Shown here: positions 1 to 8,546 of the stretch, in pieces
Numbering within the stretch: position 1 is the first letter of the stretch
Layout: each line of letters starts with the position of its first letter
From: Kitasatospora indigofera
Lineage (GTDB): Bacteria; Actinomycetota; Actinomycetes; Streptomycetales; Streptomycetaceae
DNA length: 64,000 bases
NCBI RefSeq assembly: GCF_014655955.1
Contig: NZ_BNBO01000029.1
Span: 1-64,000, forward strand
Direction of reading: 5' to 3'
Notes under the pieces: generated by a model
Told to the model about the DNA's origin: nothing
What the model saw: the letters and a program-made list of their open reading frames with translations, nothing else
Database searches by the model: none
Made by a program: the position numbers and the translations under genes

Positions 1-48
1 GATGGTACTGCAGGGGGGACCCTGTGGGAGAGTAGGACGCCGCCGAAC
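1..48 (+). rRNA. rrf: 5S ribosomal RNA, 3' end only
   Basis: The first 48 bases match the 3' half of actinobacterial 5S rRNA: the loop E/helix IV region with GATGGTACTGCAGGGG, the CCCTGTGGGAGAGTAGGAC arm and the closing GCCGCCGAAC of helix I. The 5' part and the rest of the rRNA operon lie left of the window. The exact 3' end is uncertain by a few bases. A rho-independent terminator follows after 12 bases, as expected at the end of an rRNA operon. Confidence 0.9.
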
Positions 49-60
49 AATCATTCAGAG

Positions 61-97
61 AAGCCCCCGCCGGGTAACCGGACGGGGGCTTTTCTGT
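61..97 (+). terminator. rRNA operon terminator
   Basis: Stem AAGCCCCCGCCGG (61-73) pairs with CCGG-A-CGGGGGCTT (78-91) with one bulged A and a GTAA loop, followed by a T-rich tail. It is placed directly after the 5S rRNA end. Confidence 0.85.
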
Positions 98-144
98 TGT
101 AGGGTCATCGTGCAGAACTGTCGCAACTTACAGGAGGCCCCCGG

Positions 145-756
145 GTGGAGGTCCAGGAGACGCGGGTCCAGACCGATCGCGTCCTCACCATCCCCAACCT
201 GCTGAGCATGGGCCGGCTGGTCGGCGTGCCGATCTTCCTCTGGCTCATCCTGTGGCCGGTGTTCGACGGGCCGAACAACGACGGCTGGGCCGTCCTCCTG
301 CTGATGCTGAGCGGCATCAGCGACTACCTCGACGGCAAGCTGGCCCGCAGGTGGGGGCAGATCAGCCGGGTCGGCCAGATCCTCGACCCGCTGGCGGACC
401 GCCTCTACGTGCTGTCGACCCTGCTGGGGCTCACCTGGCGCGGCATCCTGCCCTGGTGGGTGACGGCGATCCTGCTGGCCCGTGAGGCCTTCATCGGCTG
501 CCTGCTGCCGATTCTCAACCGGCACGGCTACGGTCCGCTGCAGGTGAGCTTTCTCGGGAAAGCCGCGACCTTCAATCTGATGTACGCCTTTCCGCTTCTG
601 CTGCTGGGCACCGGGGACACCTGGATCGCCGAGCCGGCGAACGTGGTCAGCTGGGCCTTCATCTGGTGGGGGACCACCCTCTACTGGTGGGCCGGCATCC
701 TCTATGCGGTGCAGGCCCGGCAGATCGTGAAGGCGGACGCGGCCTCCGCCGTTTGA
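145..756 (+). CDS. CDP-alcohol phosphatidyltransferase family membrane protein
   Basis: A 203-residue integral membrane enzyme that should transfer a phosphatidyl group from CDP-diacylglycerol to an alcohol acceptor during phospholipid synthesis. The family signature DG-x2-AR-x8-G-x3-D-x3-D is complete at about residues 63-85 (DGKLAR ... GQILDPLAD), so all metal- and CDP-binding aspartates are present. Several hydrophobic segments follow. The GTG start at 145 has AGGAGG at 132-137 with 7-base spacing. Position at the head of the DUF881/sbp/garA block matches pgsA2 (Rv1822) of mycobacteria. The acceptor (glycerol phosphate, inositol phosphate or other) cannot be read from sequence; phosphatidylglycerophosphate synthase-like is the usual label. 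Confidence 0.85.
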   Translation: MEVQETRVQTDRVLTIPNLLSMGRLVGVPIFLWLILWPVFDGPNNDGWAVLLLMLSGISDYLDGKLARRWGQISRVGQILDPLADRLYVLSTLLGLTWRGILPWWVTAILLAREAFIGCLLPILNRHGYGPLQVSFLGKAATFNLMYAFPLLLLGTGDTWIAEPANVVSWAFIWWGTTLYWWAGILYAVQARQIVKADAASAV

Positions 757-879
757 GACGCGATTGGGAGAAGTCCCACGACGACACGGTGCGTCGGATG
801 ATTTCATCCGGGTAGAGAAGCTCTGGAACGGTTTGATGGATCCGCAGGGTCCACCACCGCGAAGGAGGACGCACCCGTA

Positions 880-3375
880 ATGAAAGCCGTTGTGATGGCA
901 GGGGGCGAGGGCACTCGACTCCGCCCGATGACCTCAAGCATGCCCAAGCCGCTGCTGCCGGTGGCCAACCGGCCGATCATGGAGCACGTGCTTCGGCTGC
1001 TGAAGCGGCACGGCCTCACCGACACCGTCGTCACCGTCCAGTTCCTGGCCTCGCTGGTCAAGAACTACTTCGGTGACGGCGAAGAGCTCGGTATGCATTT
1101 GACATATGCCAACGAAGAAACGCCGCTGGGCACCGCGGGCAGCGTCAAGAACGCCGAGGACGCGCTCAAGGACGATTCGTTTCTGGTGATCTCCGGTGAC
1201 GCCCTCACGGACTTCGATCTCTCCGACCTGATCGCCTTCCACCGTGAGAAGGGGGCCCTGGTCACCGTCTGCCTGACCCGGGTGCCCAACCCGCTGGAAT
1301 TCGGCATCACGATCACCGACGACGAGGGCCGGGTCGAGCGCTTCCTGGAGAAGCCGACCTGGGGCCAGGTCTTCTCGGACACGGTCAACACCGGTATCTA
1401 TGTGATGGAACCCGAGGTCTTCGACTACGTCGCGGCCGGCGAGTCGGTGGACTGGTCGAGCGACGTCTTCCCGCAGTTGCTGAAGGAGGGCAAGCCGGTC
1501 TTCGGCTACGTCGCCGAGGGCTACTGGGAGGACGTGGGCACGCACGAGAGCTACCAGAAGGCCCAGGCCGACGTCCTGGAGGGCAAGGTCGAGGTCGAGC
1601 TGGACGGCTTCGAGATCTCGCCCGGGGTCTGGGTGGCCGAGGGTGCGGAGGTCGATCCGGAGGCCGTCCTGCGCGGGCCCCTCTACATCGGCGACTACGC
1701 CAAGGTCGAGGCCGGCGTGGAACTGCGCGAGCACACCGTGCTGGGCAGCAACGTGGTCGTGAAGCGCGGCGCCTTCCTGCACAAGACCGTCGTCCACGAC
1801 AACGTGTACATCGGGCCGCAGAGCAACCTCCGCGGCTGTGTGATCGGCAAGAACACCGACGTGATGCGGGCCTCCAGGATCGAGGAGGGCGCGGTCATCG
1901 GGGACGAGTGCCTGATCGGCGAGGAGTCGATCATCGCGGGCAACGTCCGGGTCTACCCGTTCAAGACCATCGAGGCCGGCGCGGTCGTCAACACCTCGGT
2001 GATCTGGGAGTCGCGCGGCCAGGAGCACCTCTTCGGGGTCCGCGGGGTCTCCGGCATCCTCAACGTCGAGATCACGCCGGAGCTGGCCGTCCGGCTGGCG
2101 GGGGCCTACGCGACGACGCTCAAGAAGGGCGCGACGGTCACCATCGCGCGTGACCACTCGCGTGGCGCGCGTGCGCTCAAGCGGGCGATGATCTCGGCGC
2201 TGCAGACCAGCGCGATCGACGTCCGTGACCTGGAGAACGTACCGATGCCGGTGGCCCGGCAGCACACCGCGCGGGGCAGTGCGGGCGGGATCTTCCTGCG
2301 GACCACGCCCGGTGTGCCGGACTCCTTGGACATCCTGTTCTTCGACGAGCGCGGCGCCGACCTCTCGCAGGCCGGGCAGCGCAAGCTCGACCGGGTGTAC
2401 GCCCGGCAGGAGTACCGCCGGGCCTTCCCCGGTGAGATCGGCGACCTGCTCCACCCGGCCAGCGTCTTCGACTCGTACGCGGGCAACCTGCTGCGGGCGA
2501 TCGACACCACGGGTGTGCGGGAGGCCGGGCTCAAGGTGGTGGTGGACACCGCCCACGGCAGTGCCGCGCTGGTGATGCCGAGCATCCTGGGGCGCCTGGG
2601 CGTCGAGGTGCTGACCGTCTCGGGCGGCCTGGACGAGTCCAGGCCGACCGAGGACGCGGAGTCCCGCCGGGCCGGCCTGGCCAGGCTGGGCGAACTGGTG
2701 GCGTCCTCCCGGGCGGCCTTCGGCGTCCGGTTCGACCCGGTCGGTGAGCGGGTGTCCTTCGTGGACGAGCTCGGCCGGGTGATCCAGGACGACCGGGCGC
2801 TGCTCGTCCTCCTGGACCTGGTCGCGGCCGAGCGTCGCAGCGGGCAGGTGGCCCTGCCGGTGACCACCACCCGGATCGCCGAGCAGGTGGCGGCGTACCA
2901 CGGCACCCAGGTCATCTGGACCACCACCACCCCGGACGACCTGGCCAAGGCGGCCTCCGCCGAGGGCACGGTCTTCGGCGGTGACGGTCGTGGCGGCTAC
3001 GTGGTGCCGGAGTTCAGCGGTGTCCTGGACGGGGCCGCGGCCTTCGTCCGGCTGGTCGGCCTGGTGGCACGGACGCAGCTGACGCTGAGCCAGATCGACG
3101 CCCGGATCCCGCAGGCCCACATCCAGCGGCGGGACATCGCGACGCCGTGGGCCGCCAAGGGCATGGTGATGCGGTCCGTCGTGGAGGCGGCCGGCAGCCG
3201 CCGGCTGGACACCACCGACGGGGTGCGGGTGGTCGAGGCGGACGGGCGCTGGACGCTCGTCCTGCCCGACCCGGCGGAGGCCGTCACCCACCTCTGGGCC
3301 GAGGGGCCGGACGACCAGGCGACCAGCCAGCTGCTGGACGAGTGGGCCGCCGTCGTCGAGGGCGCCGGGAGGTAG
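880..3375 (+). CDS. Nucleotidyltransferase / phosphomannomutase-like fusion (mannose-1-phosphate guanylyltransferase type)
   Basis: An 831-residue two-part protein. Residues 1-235 are a nucleotidyl transferase with the sugar-nucleotide signature GGEGTRLRP at 8-16; about 245-370 are hexapeptide left-handed beta-helix repeats; about 380-831 resemble an alpha-D-phosphohexomutase. Homologues are annotated mannose-1-phosphate guanylyltransferase, making GDP-mannose for protein O-mannosylation and glycolipids. The mutase half looks inactive: the phosphoserine loop TASHNP is replaced by RTTPGV at 474-479, and the magnesium loop DxDxDR has become DPVGER at 619-624. The N-terminal half keeps its catalytic signature. 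The ATG at 880 has GGAGG at 864-868. The mutase-like half may be structural or allosteric. Confidence 0.8.
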   Translation: MKAVVMAGGEGTRLRPMTSSMPKPLLPVANRPIMEHVLRLLKRHGLTDTVVTVQFLASLVKNYFGDGEELGMHLTYANEETPLGTAGSVKNAEDALKDDSFLVISGDALTDFDLSDLIAFHREKGALVTVCLTRVPNPLEFGITITDDEGRVERFLEKPTWGQVFSDTVNTGIYVMEPEVFDYVAAGESVDWSSDVFPQLLKEGKPVFGYVAEGYWEDVGTHESYQKAQADVLEGKVEVELDGFEISPGVWVAEGAEVDPEAVLRGPLYIGDYAKVEAGVELREHTVLGSNVVVKRGAFLHKTVVHDNVYIGPQSNLRGCVIGKNTDVMRASRIEEGAVIGDECLIGEESIIAGNVRVYPFKTIEAGAVVNTSVIWESRGQEHLFGVRGVSGILNVEITPELAVRLAGAYATTLKKGATVTIARDHSRGARALKRAMISALQTSAIDVRDLENVPMPVARQHTARGSAGGIFLRTTPGVPDSLDILFFDERGADLSQAGQRKLDRVYARQEYRRAFPGEIGDLLHPASVFDSYAGNLLRAIDTTGVREAGLKVVVDTAHGSAALVMPSILGRLGVEVLTVSGGLDESRPTEDAESRRAGLARLGELVASSRAAFGVRFDPVGERVSFVDELGRVIQDDRALLVLLDLVAAERRSGQVALPVTTTRIAEQVAAYHGTQVIWTTTTPDDLAKAASAEGTVFGGDGRGGYVVPEFSGVLDGAAAFVRLVGLVARTQLTLSQIDARIPQAHIQRRDIATPWAAKGMVMRSVVEAAGSRRLDTTDGVRVVEADGRWTLVLPDPAEAVTHLWAEGPDDQATSQLLDEWAAVVEGAGR

Positions 3376-3537
3376 GCAGCGGGACCGGCGCCGGGAGGCG
3401 AGGACGAGGGGTGGTGCGGCGGTTGCCGTGCCACCCCTGTCCGGTTCGTCCCGTTGGTCACGATCCGACGGGCAATCCGGCTTCCTGGCCCAGGGGTTGT
3501 GGTCAGGGCACTCCGCCGACGTGGGACGATGGTCCGC

Positions 3538-4653
3538 ATGCCAGCGACGCCGACGCCGAGTGCCAGGGACGGACGATACAACCGCCCCGACGCATCGATG
3601 TCCCTGCTGACCGCTGTGATGGACCACGGGTTGGACGAGGGCTACGCGGAGGCGGCCGCGGCCAGGGGTGACGGCCGGGCCAGCCGGGTCCCGACCACCC
3701 GGCGCGGGCTGGCGACCCTGGGGCTGGGGCTCGCCCTGGTGGGTGTCGTCCTGACCATCGGGGCGGTGAACGCGCACGACGCCCAGCCGGCCCTCGCCAA
3801 GGAGCGGGACGCACTGGTCCACCGCGTGACGGACACCGCGGGGGCCGCGGACCGCCTGCAGCAGCAGGTCCAGGAGCTGCGGCGCAAGGTCGAGAGCACC
3901 CAGCAGCAGGCCCTGCAGGCGGCCGGCGGCGGCGGTCTCGCCGACCTGGCCGGCGCGGTCGGGACGGGAGAGGTCTCCGGGCCCGGCATACGCCTGGTGC
4001 TGGAGGACGCGGCGGGCACCGGTGCGGGCGGCAACGTGGACCCCCGCCAGGCCGACGGGTTCGAGAACAGCGGCCGGCTCCGCGACCGCGACCTGCAGCT
4101 GGTCGTCAACGGGCTCTGGCAGGCCGGAGCCGAGGCGGTCTCCGTCAACGGACAGCGGCTGACCGCGCTCTCCGCGATCAGGGCGGCCGGCGAGGCCGTC
4201 CTGGTGGACAACCGCCCGCTGGTGCCGCCGTACACCGTGCTGGCCGTCGGCGACGGACCCAAGCTCGGCCCGGCCTTCGAGAGCGGGGTGGCGGGGCACT
4301 ACCTGCACCTGCTGCAGGACAGCTACGGCATCAAGTTCAGCCTCTCCGTGCAGAGCAAGGTGACCCTCCCGGCCGCGGTCGGTGTGACCTTGCGGACCGC
4401 GCAGCCCGTACCGTCGGCGCCGGCGACCTCGCCCGCCGCCGCACCGGAGGTCCCGGCCGCGACCGGGTCCGCCGCCGGCCCGTCGGGGACGCCGGGTACC
4501 GGTCCGTCGCCGTCCGCGTCCTCGCCGGGCGCGCACCCGTCGGCGACGAAGCCGTCCGGCAGCAAGACGACCAGCAGCAACTCGCCCAGAGCGACCGGCA
4601 GCTCGCCGACCGCGACCGCCGGGTCGACCTCCGCAGGGACAAGGAGCAACTAG
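3538..4653 (+). CDS. DUF881 family membrane-anchored protein (first copy)
   Basis: About 371 residues from the ATG at 3538; an in-frame ATG lies 9 bases upstream at 3529. A short N-terminal segment ending RPDASMSLLTAVMDH, a pattern shared by streptomycete homologues as I recall them, is followed by one transmembrane helix (GLATLGLGLALVGVVLTIGAV), a coiled coil (about residues 85-125), the extracytoplasmic DUF881 domain, and a roughly 90-residue Ala/Pro/Ser/Thr tail of low complexity. The molecular role is unknown; DUF881 proteins sit beside sbp and cell-division or envelope genes in Actinobacteria and Firmicutes. It ends 3 bases before sbp, so the two are co-transcribed. No good ribosome binding site is visible, so the mRNA may be leaderless. 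Confidence 0.8.
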   Translation: MPATPTPSARDGRYNRPDASMSLLTAVMDHGLDEGYAEAAAARGDGRASRVPTTRRGLATLGLGLALVGVVLTIGAVNAHDAQPALAKERDALVHRVTDTAGAADRLQQQVQELRRKVESTQQQALQAAGGGGLADLAGAVGTGEVSGPGIRLVLEDAAGTGAGGNVDPRQADGFENSGRLRDRDLQLVVNGLWQAGAEAVSVNGQRLTALSAIRAAGEAVLVDNRPLVPPYTVLAVGDGPKLGPAFESGVAGHYLHLLQDSYGIKFSLSVQSKVTLPAAVGVTLRTAQPVPSAPATSPAAAPEVPAATGSAAGPSGTPGTGPSPSASSPGAHPSATKPSGSKTTSSNSPRATGSSPTATAGSTSAGTRSN

Positions 4654-4656
4654 ACC

Positions 4657-4989
4657 GTGATTGCCGTACTGGGTCTCGTGATCGGGGTGGTCGTCGGACT
4701 CTTCGTCCAGCCCGAGGTGCCGGACGCCGTCGTGCCGTACCTGCCGATCGCGGTGGTGGCGGCGCTGGACGCGGTGTTCGGCGGTGTCCGGGCGATGCTG
4801 GACGGGATCTTCGACGACAAGGTCTTCGTGGTGTCCTTCCTGTCCAACGTGGTGGTCGCAGCGCTGATCGTCTTCCTCGGTGACCAGCTCGGGGTCGGCT
4901 CGCAGCTGTCGACCGGTGTGGTCGTGGTGCTCGGCATCCGGATCTTCTCCAACGCGGCCGCGATCAGGCGCCATGTCTTCCGGGCCTGA
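4657..4989 (+). CDS. sbp: Small basic family protein Sbp (DUF1290)
   Basis: A 110-residue membrane protein with three hydrophobic segments (IAVLGLVIGVVVGLFV; VPYLPIAVVAALDAVFGG; VFVVSFLSNVVVAALIVFLG) and a short basic C-terminus, typical of the DUF1290/Sbp family in size and pattern. Function is unknown; it is linked by context to cell-envelope or division loci. The GTG at 4657 has AAGGAG at 4641-4646. It is flanked by two DUF881 genes in the order DUF881-sbp-DUF881, conserved with Rv1823-Rv1825, and its last 17 bases overlap the next gene, suggesting translational coupling. Confidence 0.85.
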   Translation: MIAVLGLVIGVVVGLFVQPEVPDAVVPYLPIAVVAALDAVFGGVRAMLDGIFDDKVFVVSFLSNVVVAALIVFLGDQLGVGSQLSTGVVVVLGIRIFSNAAAIRRHVFRA

Positions 4990-6439
4990 GCCGGACCGGG
5001 CGGGGACCGGCAGCGAGGACGTGCCCGAGCGGGGCGCGGGGGCGGCAGGACCGGGGGGACCGGCGGGACCACCGGGATCAGCGGCGAAGTCAGGAGCGGA
5101 CGTGGCGCAGGACGAGACGGCGAAGGGCCCCGGGCGCGCCGAGGCTCCCGAGGCCGCAGGGGCCACCGAGGCTCAGAGGACTGCCGGGGCCCCGGACGCG
5201 CCCGAGCCGTCGGCGACCGGTCCGGCGGATGCCGCGGAGCCTTCGGCCCCCGCCGGGCGGACGCCTGCCGTCGTCCGGGCCGTGGACGCGGAAGGGGCCG
5301 GTCAGGAGGCCGGGCCGGCGCCCGTCGCCGGCTCCGGGACCGCCGGGGCGGTGCGGCCCGCGGCGGACCACGGCGAAGCCGGGCAGGGCGAGCCGGCCCC
5401 GGTGCGGCCGCCGCGGGTGCGGGCGGCCCGGGTGGAGTCGGACACGGTCGTGCTGGGGACGGCCGGGCCCCGGAACGACGAGCGGGCCGGCACCGATGCG
5501 GCGGCCCGCTCCCTCGCCGAGGGCCCGGACGAGGCGGCTGCCGCCCCGGAGCCCCAGGCTGACGCGGCGGCCGTGGGCGACGAGGTTCCCGTCCCCGCCC
5601 CCGAGGTGCGGCCTGCGCCGATATCCGAGGCCGCTTCGGAGCCGGAGCCGCAGCCGGAGCCGGAGCCCGCTTCGGCGTCGCAGTCCGAGGCCGGGCCCCG
5701 GCCGGTGCCGGCCGCGGCCGGCGGTCGTAGGCGGCTGCGGGCCGCGATGTGGCCGCCGCGGGTGTCCCGCGGCCAGCTGGTGGTGGCCCTGCTGCTGTTC
5801 TCCCTGGGGCTGGCGCTGGCCATCCAGGTGCGCTCCACCAACGACCACGACCAGCTGCGCGGTGCCCGGCAGGAGGATCTGGTTCGCATCCTCGACGAAC
5901 TGGACAGCCGTCAGCAGCGTCTCCAACAGGAGAAGGCACAGCTTGAGCAGTCCATGGCCCAGTTGGAGAACAGTTCCAACCAGGCCAAGGAGGCCCAGGA
6001 ACAGACCAGGAAGAAGTCGACCGAGCTCGGCGTCCTCGCCGGGACGGTCAAAGCCACTGGTCCGGGCATCGTACTGACGGTCGATGATCCCCAAGGGCAG
6101 GTGAAGGCGGATATGCTGCTGGACACCCTGCAGGAACTGAGAGCGGCGGGGGCGGAGGCGATTCAGATCAACGACGTGCGTGTGGTGGTGAACACCTTTT
6201 TCACCGACGCTCCGGGGGGCGGTGTGCAGATCGACAGCAAGAAGGTCTCGCAGCCCTACCGCTTCACCGTGGTCGGGAACCCGCAGGACCTGACGCCCGC
6301 GCTGAACATCCCGGGCGGTGTGGTCCGCACCCTGGAGAGCCACCAGGCCCGCGCCACCATCGCCGAGCAGCAGAAGATCGTCGTCGACGCGCTCACCGAG
6401 CTGCGCACGCCGCAGTACGCCAAGCCGGCGGCGAAGTGA
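4973..6439 (+). CDS. DUF881 family membrane-anchored protein with long disordered N-terminus (second copy)
   Basis: A 488-residue protein. About 250 N-terminal residues are Ala/Pro/Glu/Gly-rich, acidic and probably disordered, with a Glu-Pro run near residue 225. A basic patch and a single transmembrane helix (QLVVALLLFSLGLALAIQV) follow, then a coiled coil rich in Gln/Glu/Lys (about 300-355) and a C-terminal DUF881 domain. The ATG at 4973 lies inside the end of sbp and gives the expected start MSSGPEPDRAG; the upstream ribosome binding site is weak, so translation probably depends on sbp. The long cytoplasmic N-terminus is much larger than in the first DUF881 copy. Function is unknown; an envelope scaffold role is an inference from topology and context. 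Confidence 0.8.
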   Translation: MSSGPEPDRAGTGSEDVPERGAGAAGPGGPAGPPGSAAKSGADVAQDETAKGPGRAEAPEAAGATEAQRTAGAPDAPEPSATGPADAAEPSAPAGRTPAVVRAVDAEGAGQEAGPAPVAGSGTAGAVRPAADHGEAGQGEPAPVRPPRVRAARVESDTVVLGTAGPRNDERAGTDAAARSLAEGPDEAAAAPEPQADAAAVGDEVPVPAPEVRPAPISEAASEPEPQPEPEPASASQSEAGPRPVPAAAGGRRRLRAAMWPPRVSRGQLVVALLLFSLGLALAIQVRSTNDHDQLRGARQEDLVRILDELDSRQQRLQQEKAQLEQSMAQLENSSNQAKEAQEQTRKKSTELGVLAGTVKATGPGIVLTVDDPQGQVKADMLLDTLQELRAAGAEAIQINDVRVVVNTFFTDAPGGGVQIDSKKVSQPYRFTVVGNPQDLTPALNIPGGVVRTLESHQARATIAEQQKIVVDALTELRTPQYAKPAAK

Positions 6440-6638
6440 CGGGGCGCCTCTCGTACGGTCCGTCACCTGCGGGGAACCCCCGGTGGAGGCTGCCGCAAGG
6501 CGGTCAGAGACACTGGTTCGTGCCGCTGTTTGTCGGAGCACCACTCCCATCGGCCCGGCGCTCAGCCGGGCTCGCAGCCTGTCCGAGGTTCTCACCCTGC
6601 CCCGCGGGCGGGTCTGTCACACGCAAGGGGATTCGCCC

Positions 6639-7526
6639 GTGAGTTTCTTCTCGAAGTTGTTCGGCCGCAACAACCGCAGTGGTGCGGCTGTCGAGGCGCC
6701 CACCGCGCGCCACCGCCGGGCCGACGAAGAGCCCGCCGTGCCGGGCATGCGCTCCGCTCCCGAGGGAGTCGAGTACGCGGCCGACCGGCCGCTCTTCAGG
6801 GACGGTGCCGGTGCCCCCCAGGGAGGGAATCCGGCGGGCTACGGCGCGTCGGTTGACCCCTCCGGCGCCCCGCGCATAGGTTTCCCGACAGGACCCTCAA
6901 CCTCTGGTGGAGGGTTTGCCCCGGATCCCTACGCCGGGCACGACCCGTCGGGTCTGCCGCGCCAGGAGGCTGTGAACATGGGTGGCCCCACTCCGTGCCC
7001 CAGGTGCGGGAACCAGAACCCCGTCGCGGCCCGCTTCTGTTCCAACTGCGGCACCGCTCTGCGTGGCGGCCTGCTCCCCGAGGGCGCCGCGGAGACCACC
7101 TCGACCATCTCCATCTCCGGCCTTGAGTCCTACGACCCCAACGCCACCCAGGCCGGCACGGGCACCCAGCCCGCGCTCTCGCCCGAGGTGCTGTCGGCGA
7201 TCGACGCGCTGCCGCCGGGCTCCGCACTGCTGATCGTGCAGCGCGGCCCGAACTCCGGCAGCCGCTTCCTGCTCGACTCGGACAAGACGACGGCCGGCCG
7301 CCACCCGCAGGGTGACATCTTCCTGGACGACGTCACGGTGTCGCGCAAGCACGTCGAGTTCCGCCGGACGCCGGGGGGCGGCTTCACCGTCGCGGACGTC
7401 GGCAGCCTCAACGGCACGTACGTCAACCGGGAGCGGATCGACGAGGTGGCCTTGAACAACGGCGACGAGGTGCAGATCGGCAAGTACCGGCTGGTGTTCT
7501 TCGCCAGTCACCACCGGGGGTACTGA
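6639..7526 (+). CDS. GarA/OdhI-like FHA domain protein with zinc ribbon
   Basis: A 295-residue protein. Residues 1-115 are low-complexity after MSFFSKLFGR; a zinc ribbon has CPRC at 120-123 and CSNC at 134-137; an ETTST motif is at 152-156; and an FHA domain (about 195-290) carries GRHPQGD, SRKH and LNGTYVN. The FHA domain and the ETTS phospho-site are those of mycobacterial GarA and corynebacterial OdhI, which on phosphorylation by PknB/PknG stop inhibiting 2-oxoglutarate dehydrogenase and control glutamate metabolism. T153/T154 are the expected phosphoacceptors. The GTG at 6639 has AAGGGG upstream. An internal ATG at 6978 has a perfect AGGAGG at 6964-6969 and would give a 182-residue form starting just before the zinc ribbon. 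Confidence 0.85.
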   Translation: MSFFSKLFGRNNRSGAAVEAPTARHRRADEEPAVPGMRSAPEGVEYAADRPLFRDGAGAPQGGNPAGYGASVDPSGAPRIGFPTGPSTSGGGFAPDPYAGHDPSGLPRQEAVNMGGPTPCPRCGNQNPVAARFCSNCGTALRGGLLPEGAAETTSTISISGLESYDPNATQAGTGTQPALSPEVLSAIDALPPGSALLIVQRGPNSGSRFLLDSDKTTAGRHPQGDIFLDDVTVSRKHVEFRRTPGGGFTVADVGSLNGTYVNRERIDEVALNNGDEVQIGKYRLVFFASHHRGY

Positions 7527-7549
7527 CCACGACTTCGGCAGGAGCCCGA

Positions 7550-8422
7550 GTGAGCGCGAACCCTCCCACATCTCTCGGGGCGATCACCCCCGCACACCCC
7601 GGCCCGGAGCCGGCGCCCCCGTCGCAGCCGCGGCCGGAGCAGGGTGTGCGGGGGGTGATCGCGGCCCCCAGGCAGCACGGCCGCACCGTCCACCGTCCCG
7701 GTGAGTCCCGGTGGCGCGGTGAGGAGCTGCTGAGCATCGGCGCGGTGCTGGCCTTCCTCCGGGACGACTTCCCCGAGGTCACCATCTCCAAGATCAGGTT
7801 CCTGGAGGCGGAGGGCCTGGTGGAGCCGCAGCGCACGCCCTCGGGCTACCGCAAGTTCAGCCCCGCCGATGTCGAGCGGCTGGCGTACGTGCTGAGGATG
7901 CAGCGCGACCACTACCTCCCGCTGAGAGTGATCCGCGAGCACCTGGACGCGATCGAGCGCGGGGAGGCGCCGCCGGCGCTGCCCGCGCCGGAGACCCGCC
8001 CGGGCCCGATGGAGGAGGCCGACCGCGAGCTGGTGGCCGCCTCCGGTGCGGCCTCCGGGGTCCGGCTCGGCCGCGCCGAGCTGCTGGCCGCCGCCGAGGC
8101 GGGGGAGCGCGAACTCGCCGAGTGGGAGTCGTACGGCCTGGTCGTGCCGGGCCCGGACGGCGGGTACGACGGCGAGGCCCTGCAGGTCGCCCGGCTGGTG
8201 GCGGAACTGGGCCGGTACGGGCTCGAACCGCGCCACCTGCGCGCGATGAAGGCCGCCGCCGACCGTGAGGTCGCCCTGGTGGACCAGGTGGTCGCCCCGC
8301 TGCGGCGGCACCGGAACCCGCAGACCCGGGCGCACGCCGAGGCCACCGCGCGCGATCTCGCCACGCTGTCCGTCCGGCTGCACGCCGCGATGGTCCAGGC
8401 CGGGATGCGGACCCGTCACTAG
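7550..8422 (+). CDS. MerR family transcriptional regulator (Rv1828-like)
   Basis: A 290-residue regulator. The first 55 residues are Pro-rich linker; a MerR winged helix at about 60-130 contains SIGAVLAFLRDDFPEVTISK, the wing pattern EGLVEPQRTPSGYRKF and a helix with MQRDHYLPLRVIREHLD. The C-terminal half is a helical effector or dimerisation region with a second helix-turn-helix-like stretch (RLGRAELLAAAEAGE). The GTG at 7550 has GCAGGAG just upstream, 24 bases after the garA-like gene, so the two share a transcript. Orthologues always accompany garA and the DUF151 protein. The target genes are not evident here. Confidence 0.85.
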   Translation: MSANPPTSLGAITPAHPGPEPAPPSQPRPEQGVRGVIAAPRQHGRTVHRPGESRWRGEELLSIGAVLAFLRDDFPEVTISKIRFLEAEGLVEPQRTPSGYRKFSPADVERLAYVLRMQRDHYLPLRVIREHLDAIERGEAPPALPAPETRPGPMEEADRELVAASGAASGVRLGRAELLAAAEAGERELAEWESYGLVVPGPDGGYDGEALQVARLVAELGRYGLEPRHLRAMKAAADREVALVDQVVAPLRRHRNPQTRAHAEATARDLATLSVRLHAAMVQAGMRTRH

Positions 8423-8509
8423 GCAGGCCGCTCACCGGGCCGGCCGGCCTCGGGCGGTGGCCTCCGGGGGCCGGTCGCAGGGCTGTGACCAGCCCGGTCC
8501 TGGTTGCGC

Positions 8510-8546
8510 TTTCATATCCGGGGTGTGGGCCATAGGGTTGCGACTG
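8510..8546 (+). promoter_or_regulatory. Putative promoter of a leaderless gene
   Basis: A -35-like TTTCAT (8510-8515) and a -10 TAGGGT (8533-8538) are separated by 17 bases, and the -10 lies 7 bases before the GTG start at 8546. Transcription would therefore begin at the start codon. Confidence 0.4.

Noticed and set aside
934-5166. Very long open frame on the minus strand (over 1400 codons) opposite the nucleotidyltransferase and DUF881 genes
   Set aside because: Antisense shadow caused by high GC at third positions; Arg/His/Asp/Gly-rich, no recognisable fold, while the plus strand genes have clear domains and start signals.
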